Positions 51,213-61,952 of a stretch of DNA of 64,000 nucleotides are shown here, in pieces; position 1 is the first letter of the stretch, and each line of letters opens with the position of its first letter. The DNA comes from Micromonospora phaseoli (GTDB lineage: Bacteria > Actinomycetota > Actinomycetes > Mycobacteriales > Micromonosporaceae). A model generated the notes under the pieces. It worked only from the letters and a program-made list of their open reading frames with translations, did not search any database and had not been told where the DNA came from. The stretch is from positions 124,001 to 188,000 of the forward strand of contig NZ_FNYV01000012.1 of assembly GCF_900109115.1 (NCBI RefSeq), read 5' to 3'. The position numbers and the translations under genes were made by a program.

Positions 51213-52682
51213 CTGCGCGAAGATCCGCTGCTGGACCGCCCGCAGCCGTCCCTGGCCCGGATCGTCGTTGAACACCTGTGCGGCGCTGTCGCTGTAGCCG
51301 ACGCACTCACCCTCGATCACGCGTACCGCCACCCGGTCGGTCAGCGACGGACGGCAGTCGGGTGCCCAGCGGGTGCCCGCCCACAGGCCCCCGGCGGCGA
51401 CCAGCACCAGGCAGAGCGCCGCGGGCAGGAAGCGCCTAGACCACCAGGGCGGTGCCGGCGCGGCAAACGCGCGCACCCCGCCACGTGGCGGCGGGCCGCT
51501 CTCGGCGGGATCCGGGCGCAGCACCATCAGCCAGGCGGCGGCGCGGCGCAGTCGCCGCATCTCCGGCAACGCCTCCGACCACTCGGTGAACGCCTCGTCG
51601 GCGTCGGTCAGCGGATGGGGCTCGGGCAGTTCGGGCGGCGGCTGCCCGGCGACCGCGACGACCAGCAGCGGATCGTTGCGGCCGGTCTCGTTGCGCACGT
51701 CGTTGAGCAGCCGGACCAGCACGTGGCCGACGGTGCCGGGTTCGACGTTGTCGAGCAGCAACATCGGGTACGCGGTACGCCGCCAGTCCGCCGGCCGCCA
51801 CAGTCGCCGCCGGTACGCCTGGCGCAGGTCCTCCAGGAAGGCGTGCAGCAGGAGTTTGTTGACCTGGTCGGGCTGTTCGCCGTCCCGCCACCCGGCGGTG
51901 AGCCGTTCGGCGAAACCGAGGAAGGTGACCGACTGCCGGGGGGCGAGATACTGCTGGCGCATGAACCAGCGGTACTGTCGGCCGACCACCGGCACCCGGC
52001 CCGAGACCGCCATCCGGAACACCGCGCCGGGCACCACCCGGCGTACCAGCCAGAGCAGCACCTGGGTGACGAGGCTGACCGCGTCCGAGCCGGTCGGTGC
52101 CGCCTCCCCGGCGGCGCCCCGACCGCGCCGGTCCCGCAGCCGACCGACCAGGGTGGAGCGGCTGTCATCGGCGTCGATGCCGTAACTGAGACCCTGGTGC
52201 ATCAGCCAGTCGGCGAGCGGGTAGTGCTGGAAGCGCAGTCGGGCCATCCCGAACGCCTCCAGGGACAGCTGCCGGTGCAGGTCCCGCAGCGCCATCGGGA
52301 TGTCGAAGTTGGAGGGCTGCGCGGCGAAGTCCAGCGTGGCGTGTGGCACCCGCCGCCGGGGGCCCTGTCCGAGGAAGCGCCGCAGCATCACCATCGGATC
52401 GACGGTCCCGGTCGCGACGGTCACAGTGGGGACTGGCCCGGCGGCGACGCTCCCGGTCGCGAGGGCCCCGGCGGCGACGGCCCTGGTCGCGACGGTGTCG
52501 GTCGCAACGGTGTCGGTGTCGACGGTGTCGGTGGCGCGGACGAGCCAGATCAGCGGCAGCCGGCGGTCGCCGCGCCGCGGCCGGCGGAGCAGCCGGGTCA
52601 GCAGGCCCAGGAATTCAGCGCCTCCGGCGGACAGCCGCTCCCGAGCAGCCTGGACCGATTGCTGACCACTCGTCTCACGCAT
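51138..52682 (-). CDS. N-terminal half of a frameshifted receptor: cytosolic NTPase-like domain and membrane helix
   Basis: Starting MRETSGQQSVQAARERLSAGG, this part has a cytosolic domain of about 400 residues and one membrane helix (WWSRRFLPAALCLVLVAAGGLWAGTRW). It then continues outside as DCRPSLTDRVAVRVIEGECVGYSD until GRLRAVQQRIFAQN. After that the frame drifts and ends at 51138 with unrelated residues. The cytosolic domain looks like a P-loop NTPase relic: LPLIWLVRA at the first strand, a Walker B-like YPMLLLDNVEPGTVG and LLVVAVAGQPPPELPEPHP, but no Walker A lysine. An ATDTV repeat interrupts it. One missing base near 51205-51212 would restore a receptor of about 930 residues. Confidence 0.75.
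   Translation of the reverse strand: MRETSGQQSVQAARERLSAGGAEFLGLLTRLLRRPRRGDRRLPLIWLVRATDTVDTDTVATDTVATRAVAAGALATGSVAAGPVPTVTVATGTVDPMVMLRRFLGQGPRRRVPHATLDFAAQPSNFDIPMALRDLHRQLSLEAFGMARLRFQHYPLADWLMHQGLSYGIDADDSRSTLVGRLRDRRGRGAAGEAAPTGSDAVSLVTQVLLWLVRRVVPGAVFRMAVSGRVPVVGRQYRWFMRQQYLAPRQSVTFLGFAERLTAGWRDGEQPDQVNKLLLHAFLEDLRQAYRRRLWRPADWRRTAYPMLLLDNVEPGTVGHVLVRLLNDVRNETGRNDPLLVVAVAGQPPPELPEPHPLTDADEAFTEWSEALPEMRRLRRAAAWLMVLRPDPAESGPPPRGGVRAFAAPAPPWWSRRFLPAALCLVLVAAGGLWAGTRWAPDCRPSLTDRVAVRVIEGECVGYSDSAAQVFNDDPGQGRLRAVQQRIFAQNPPSGCGRTATIASRTSPWSTWAR
52401..52535. repeat. Nine 15-bp tandem units encoding ATDTV-type pentapeptides
   Basis: Nine consecutive units like GACGGTGTCGGTCGC lie in frame between the first strand of the NTPase-like domain and the following helix. 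The three units nearest the N-terminus are the most alike (ATDTV, DTDTV, ATDTV). This in-frame microsatellite can change length without breaking the gene. Confidence 0.85.
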
Positions 52683-52752
52683 GACCACCCCCCGGGAGAC
52701 GTGACCGGACGCACTCGCCGATCCGTCCAGTGTGACCGGGAGGGGCAACCGA

Positions 52753-52795
52753 CGCGAGGCCCGACGGTCCGTGTTCGGGACCGCCGGGCCTCGCG
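52753..52795 (-). terminator. Hairpin terminator after the SGNH hydrolase gene
   Basis: CGCGAGGCCCG (52753-52763) pairs with CGGGCCTCGCG (52785-52795), and an inner CGGTCC/GGACCG adds 6 pairs across one mismatch, with loop GTGTTCG. It starts 8 bases past the hydrolase stop and separates it from the receptor gene on the same strand. Confidence 0.82.
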
Positions 52796-52802
52796 GCGAC
52801 GG

Positions 52803-53603
52803 TCAGCCGGTGACCGCGTTGAGCGCCGACAGGTAGCCGTACCGGTAGCCGTTGGCGTTCGGGTGGTACGCCTCGATGACCCCGGTGACGTCGCGGATCC
52901 ACGGCTCGGCGCCGCAGACGCCGTGGCCGGCGAAGGTGGGTCGGGTGTCGGCGAAGGTGGCACCGGCCGCGGCGGCCCGGTCGGCGGTCACCGTGGCGAG
53001 GACGTCGGCGGCCTCGTTGAGCATGGTGCGCTTGTGGCTGCTCATCGCGAGCAGGCCGCAGTATCCGGTCTCGAACAGCCGCGGGTAGCCGAGCACGATC
53101 AGCCGAGCGTTCGGTGCCCGTTCGCGGATGGCGGCGTAGGTGCGGTCCAGCCGGGCCGGCAGCGTACCGGTGGCGAAGGCCTTCGCCTGGTTTACCGCGT
53201 TGGTGCAGGTGGAGGTGCTGCCGAAGCGACAACTGGTCATCACGTCGGCGAAGCCGGCGTCGTTGCCGCCGATGGTGATGGTGACCATCGTGGTGGTGGC
53301 GTTCAGCGAGCCGAGCTGGTTGTCGAGCACGTCGGCGGTGACCGCGCCGCCGCAGGCGGGAAAGCGGAAGCTCGCCACGTTGTTGGCGGCGGCCCACAGC
53401 GGGGCGTACGACTTCTGGCTGCGCAGGCAGGTGGACAGGTCGTACGGGCCGGCACCGACGCCGGACGAGTACGAGTCACCGAGGGCGACATAGTGGACGG
53501 GAGCGGCGGCCTGGGCGGCACCGGGGACGGCCAGGGCGCCGACGGTGGCGACGAGGAGGGCGACCAGCGCGGTCAGGGCGCGGGCCAACGGGCGGTGGGG
53601 CAT
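52803..53603 (-). CDS. Secreted SGNH/GDSL hydrolase
   Basis: An exported lipase/esterase of 266 residues. A signal peptide ends near residue 33 (AQAAA). The catalytic blocks are GDSYSSG (Ser44), the block II/III residues in GGAVTADVLDNQLG and TITIGGNDAGF, and the C-terminal Asp/His pair in EAYHPNANGYRYG. Six cysteines fit the disulfide-bonded secreted type related to Streptomyces lipase SCO7513-like enzymes. GGAGGT lies 6 bases before ATG 53601-53603. Substrate unknown. Confidence 0.92.
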   Translation of the reverse strand: MPHRPLARALTALVALLVATVGALAVPGAAQAAAPVHYVALGDSYSSGVGAGPYDLSTCLRSQKSYAPLWAAANNVASFRFPACGGAVTADVLDNQLGSLNATTTMVTITIGGNDAGFADVMTSCRFGSTSTCTNAVNQAKAFATGTLPARLDRTYAAIRERAPNARLIVLGYPRLFETGYCGLLAMSSHKRTMLNEAADVLATVTADRAAAAGATFADTRPTFAGHGVCGAEPWIRDVTGVIEAYHPNANGYRYGYLSALNAVTG

Positions 53604-53682
53604 GACGGACCTCCACGGGGGTGGTGGTGGAGCCCGAGGACCGCGCGCGTGGCCAGGGGTTGAAAGTTGTTACTAGCCGGTA

Positions 53683-53711
53683 ATGCTATCGAAACCCCTG
53701 GATAAAGTGAA
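53683..53711 (-). promoter_or_regulatory. Candidate promoter of the SGNH hydrolase gene
   Basis: Reverse-strand TTCACT (53706-53711) and TAGCAT (53683-53688) are spaced by 17 bases in an AT-rich stretch. This gives a leader of about 75 bases. Confidence 0.5.
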
Positions 53712-53750
53712 TAGCCGTTAAGGAACGCTCCGTCGGCGACGTCGAGACGT

Positions 53751-53801
53751 TAAGAGGGGCCCCCTGCTATACGCCAGGCGTTAACAGGGGGCCCCTCCTT
53801 A
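53751..53801 (-). terminator. Palindromic terminator/repeat after gltD
   Basis: AGGGGCCCCCTG (53755-53766) and CAGGGGGCCCCT (53785-53796) form a perfect 12-bp stem, extended by TAAG/CTTA. The 18-base centre itself contains ACGCC/GGCGT and GTTAA. It begins 5 bases past the gltD stop, so it can end the gltBD transcript. The TTAAG-flanked GGGGCCCC palindrome looks like a dispersed Micromonospora repeat, which I recall but cannot check here. Confidence 0.7.
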
Positions 53802-53805
53802 CATC

Positions 53806-55309
53806 TCAGCGGGCGGCGAGGGGTTGGGCGGCGGGATGCACGGGAGCCGGCAGGATGCCGGTGCCGCCCAGGTAGCTGTGGATCGCCGCGGCGGCGGCCC
53901 GACCCTCCGCGATCGCCCAGACGATCAACGACGCGCCGCGGTGCATGTCGCCGGCGACGAAGACCCCCTCGGCCCCGGTCTGCCAGTCCACCTGGGACTC
54001 GACGGCGCCCCGCGCGTTGCGGGCCACCCCGAACTGGGCCAGCAGCGGCTGCTCCTCGGTGCCCTCGAAGCCGATCGCCAGCAGCACCAGGTCCGCCGGC
54101 AGTTCCCGCTCGGTGCCCGGCACCGTGGTGAGGATGCGCTGGCCGTCCCGCTTCTCGACGGTCACCTCGACGATCCGCACGGCCCGGACCGCGCCGGTGC
54201 CGTCGTCGACGAACTCCTCCACCGCGACGGCGAAGACCCGCTCGCCGCCCTCCTCGTGCGCCGGGTACTCGCGCAGCACCCACGGCCAGGTCGGCCAGGG
54301 GTCGCGCGCCTCGTCGCGGGTCCGCGGCGGGATCGGGTACAGGTCCAGCTGGTGTACACCGGCCGCGCCCTGCCGGTGCGCCGTACCGAGGCAGTCGGCC
54401 GCGGTGTCGCCGCCACCGATGATGACCACGTGCTTGCCGGCGGCGTCGATCGGCGTACCGTCGGGCAGGGTGGCCAGGGCGGGACGGCCCTCGCCGGCCG
54501 CCGCGACCACCCGGTTGGCGGCCACCAGGTGCGCCATCGCCTGGTGCACGCCGCGCAGCTGCCGGCCCCGGGTGTCGGTGTCCCGGCCCTGCAACGCGCC
54601 GCAGGCGAGCAGCACCGCGTCGTGCTGGGCGCGCAGCTGCTCGGCGGTGACGTCGACGCCGACGTTCACCCCGGTGCGGAAGACCACCCCCTCGGCGGCG
54701 AGCTGGGTCAGTCGGGCGTCGATGTGCCGCTTCTCCAGCTTGAAGTCGGGAATGCCGTATCGCAGCAGGCCGCCGATCGCGTCGTCGCGCTCGTAGACGG
54801 TGACGGCGTGACCGGCGCGGGCCAGTTGTTGCGCGGCGGCGAGCCCGGCGGGCCCGGAACCGACCACGGCGACGGACCGGCCGGACGACGTCGGCGCCGG
54901 ACGCGGCAGCAGGCCACCCCGGGCCGCCGCGTCGGCGATCTCCACCTCGACCTGCTTGATGGTCACCGGCTGCCCCCCGGCGATGCCGAGCACGCAGGCG
55001 GCCTCGCAGGGTGCCGGGCAGAGCCGCCCGGTGAACTCGGGGAAGTTGTTGGTGGCGTGCAGCGACTCCACGGCCGCGTCCCAGTTGCCGGTGCGGACCA
55101 GGTCGTTCCAGTCCGGGATGCGATTACCGAGCGGACAGCCGGCGGTGTCGCTGTGACAGAACGGGATACCGCAGTCCATGCACCGGGTGGCCTGCTCGCG
55201 GATCAGCTCCTCGCCGGCCGGCGGGTAGACCTCACGCCAGTCGCTGATCCGCACCGGCACCGGCCGGCGGGCCGGCATCCGTCGCGGGTAGCGCAGGAAA
55301 CCGTTCGGG

Positions 55310-55317
<8 letters not shown>
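53806..55317 (-). CDS. gltD: Glutamate synthase small subunit
   Basis: This subunit passes electrons from NADPH through FAD and iron-sulfur clusters to the large subunit for ammonia assimilation. The 503 residues carry the cysteine clusters CMDCGIPFCHSDTAGCPLGN and CPAPCEAACVLG near the N-terminus. The FAD site is VAVVGSGPAGLAAAQQLARAGH and the NADPH site HVVIIGGGDTAADCLG. The end is GVFVAGDMHRGASLIVWAIAEGR. The start GTG 55315-55317 overlaps the gltB stop by 8 bases. Confidence 0.97.
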
Positions 55318-60037
<4,720 letters not shown>

Positions 60038-60184
60038 CGGGCCTCCTGTCGTCGCTCAGGGTGAAACATGGTCGGGACGACGTCGGCCCTGTATCGGACT
60101 ATTGAGTCTACGTTAGGGCTCGGTACGCAAGGCCAGTGCAGATTGATCACACCGTCCAGACTCTGGGACATGTAGTCTCGCGCG

Positions 60185-61030
60185 GTGGATACTCGGCACG
60201 CCGAACTGCTCGAGAAGTTGGACCGCTTCTACGACGCGGTGCCCCGGGACGCGGCCCGGGTGGAGGAACACGGCGCCTGTGTCCTGTTCGTCCGCGAAGG
60301 CTCCGGCTGGCCGTTCTACGCCCGCCCCCGCCGCAACGCCGACCGGCCGCCGTCGCTGGCCGACCTGACGGCCGTGCGGGCCCGGCAGCGCGAACTCGGC
60401 CTGCCCGAGGCCCTGGAGTGGGTGCACGAGGTCAACCCGGAGCTGCTCGCGGTGGCCCGCTCGGCAGGACTGGCGGTGCTGGAGGCCCCACTGATGGTGC
60501 TCGACCCGGCCGCCGTCGGCGATCCGGCCGCGTTCTCCGACGTACCGGTGCGGTTGCTCGCGGCCTCCGCGTCGGACCTCGCCGCGGAGGTGGCCACCCG
60601 GCGGGCGGTCGCGGCGGTCGGGTTCGCCGCACCCGGCACCGGCCGGGGCACGGCCGGCCCGGTCGAGCGCGACGCCGCCATGATCGGGTTGGACGTGGCG
60701 GCACTTGACGAGGAACGGGCCCGCATCGCCGACGGCAGCCGTCTCTCGGCGCTGGCCGGCACCCCGGCGGAGGGTGCGCTGGCCAGTGGGATGGCGATGC
60801 GGGTCGGTGAGGTGGCGGAGATCGCCGGGGTGGCCACCCTGCCGAGCGCCCGACGACGGGGACTCGGCGCGGCGGTCACCGCCGCCCTGGCGCGGGCGTT
60901 GCTGGCCGCCGGCACCGATCTGGTCTTCCTCTCCGCCGGCAGCCAGGAGATCGCCCGGGTCTACCTGCGGGTCGGCTTCCGGCGCATCGGTACCGCCTGC
61001 ATCGCCGAACCCGCCGCAGTCACCACCTGA
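60185..61030 (+). CDS. GNAT family N-acetyltransferase
   Basis: An acetyl-CoA-dependent acyltransferase of 281 residues; substrate unknown. The C-terminal GNAT fold is clear: EVAEIAGVATLPSARRRGLGAAVTAALARALL, where RRRGLGAA is the CoA-binding loop, and AGSQEIARVYLRVGFRRIGT. The N-terminal half (residues 1-120) is a second, divergent GNAT-like part. GTG 60185 lies 7 bases after a -10-like TAGTCT (60173-60178), so the mRNA may be leaderless. Divergent from gltB. Confidence 0.88.
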   Translation: MDTRHAELLEKLDRFYDAVPRDAARVEEHGACVLFVREGSGWPFYARPRRNADRPPSLADLTAVRARQRELGLPEALEWVHEVNPELLAVARSAGLAVLEAPLMVLDPAAVGDPAAFSDVPVRLLAASASDLAAEVATRRAVAAVGFAAPGTGRGTAGPVERDAAMIGLDVAALDEERARIADGSRLSALAGTPAEGALASGMAMRVGEVAEIAGVATLPSARRRGLGAAVTAALARALLAAGTDLVFLSAGSQEIARVYLRVGFRRIGTACIAEPAAVTT

Positions 61031-61061
61031 CACGTGCGCATCCAGCACCTACCATGATCCG

Positions 61062-61472
61062 ATGATTGACGAGGACCAACCTCGCGTGCCCGTGCCGGTC
61101 GTCGCGGCGGCGTTGATTTTCCCGCTGGCGTCGGCCATCCAGGCGGTCCAGCTGATAATTGCTTCGACGTCCGAGCCAACCGAGACGAGGGCCAGGCTAT
61201 TCGCTGTGGTGCTCGTTGGCCTGTCGCTGGCGATCGCGTACGGTCTGCGGCGACGTATGTGGCGGGCCCGGCTGTTCGCGATCTGCGCCTCCGGCGTGAG
61301 CATCGCGTACAGCCTCCTGGGACTTGTCGGTTCCGGCCCGTTGTCGCTGCTGAAGATCCTGGGATACGCAGCCGTGGCCGCCCTGCTGCTGGCTCCCGCG
61401 TCGGCCAGGGAGTGGTTCCCGAACGGCGCACGGCGGTCCGATCCCGGCCGAACGGCCAGGCCCCGGGGATAG
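61062..61472 (+). CDS. Small four-helix membrane protein
   Basis: An unknown 136-residue protein starting MIDEDQPRVPVPVVAAALIFPLASAIQAVQ. It has four hydrophobic helices, around VVAAALIFPLASAIQAVQLI, FAVVLVGLSLAIAYGL, LFAICASGVSIAYSLLGLV and LKILGYAAVAALLL, then a SAREWFP end motif. A decayed tandem copy follows at 61499-61819. It might be an immunity or accessory gene of the neighbouring RHS protein, but it is on the opposite strand. Confidence 0.7.
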   Translation: MIDEDQPRVPVPVVAAALIFPLASAIQAVQLIIASTSEPTETRARLFAVVLVGLSLAIAYGLRRRMWRARLFAICASGVSIAYSLLGLVGSGPLSLLKILGYAAVAALLLAPASAREWFPNGARRSDPGRTARPRG

Positions 61473-61498
61473 GCAGATCAGCAGCACCGCACGGGTGG

Positions 61499-61819
61499 GA
61501 CAACTTTCCGGCGGCGAGCGTCATCCAGGCGGCTCAGTTCAAGACAAGCACCGCGCCCGGGGCCACGGAGCCGAGGGCGACGATTTTTGCCGTGGGGCTG
61601 ATCCTTCTTTCGCTGGCCTTCGCCTACGGCCTGTGGCGCCAGGTCGGGCGCGCCCGGATCTTGACGGTCGGCTTCGCCGCTTTCAACATCGCGTACGGCT
61701 TGACGGGACTTCCCGATATCGACGCATCAACGGTGCTACGAACGGCGGGATTCGCTGCCGTTGTCGGCCTGTTGCTGGCGCCCGAATCGTCTCGACAGTG
61801 GTTCCCGCCCGGCACGTGA
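61499..61819 (+). pseudogene. Decayed tandem copy of the four-helix membrane protein
   Basis: The frame reads DNFPAASVIQAAQFKTST, then IFAVGLILLSLAFAYGLWRQVGRARILTV and ends SSRQWFPPGT. It aligns along its length with the intact gene 61062-61472 (for example FAVVLVGLSLAIAYGL and REWFPNG). It lacks the first helix, and no usable start codon precedes the homologous region in frame. It is a tandem duplicate that lost its 5' end. Confidence 0.7.
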
Positions 61820-61869
61820 GTTGCCGTCCGGCATCGGCGCACGCCCGGCGGTCCGGCCAGAAAGCTGAG

Positions 61870-61908
61870 GTCGGGCCGCGCGGATGGAGTTCATCCTCGC
61901 GGCCCGAC
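61870..61908. terminator. Hairpin terminator at the end of the RHS gene
   Basis: GTCGGGCCGCG (61870-61880) pairs with CGCGGCCCGAC (61898-61908), and inner GGATG/CATCC adds five pairs across one mismatch, loop GAGTT. It lies 44 bases past the RHS stop and can also stop transcripts from the duplicated membrane-protein genes. Confidence 0.8.
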
Positions 61909-61952
61909 ACCCACTCGACCCGGGTCAGTGACCGGGGTTTACGTAATCCTGC

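Noticed and set aside
45283..53750. Standard ESX/type VII secretion locus
   Set aside because: Only an EccC-like ATPase and a WXG100-sized protein are seen. EccB, EccD, EccE, mycosin and a WXG motif are absent, so I do not call it ESX.
60038..60120. GlnR box upstream of gltB
   Set aside because: A GAAAC-like half occurs (GGTGAAACATG), but the paired GTNAC at the correct 6-base distance is missing.
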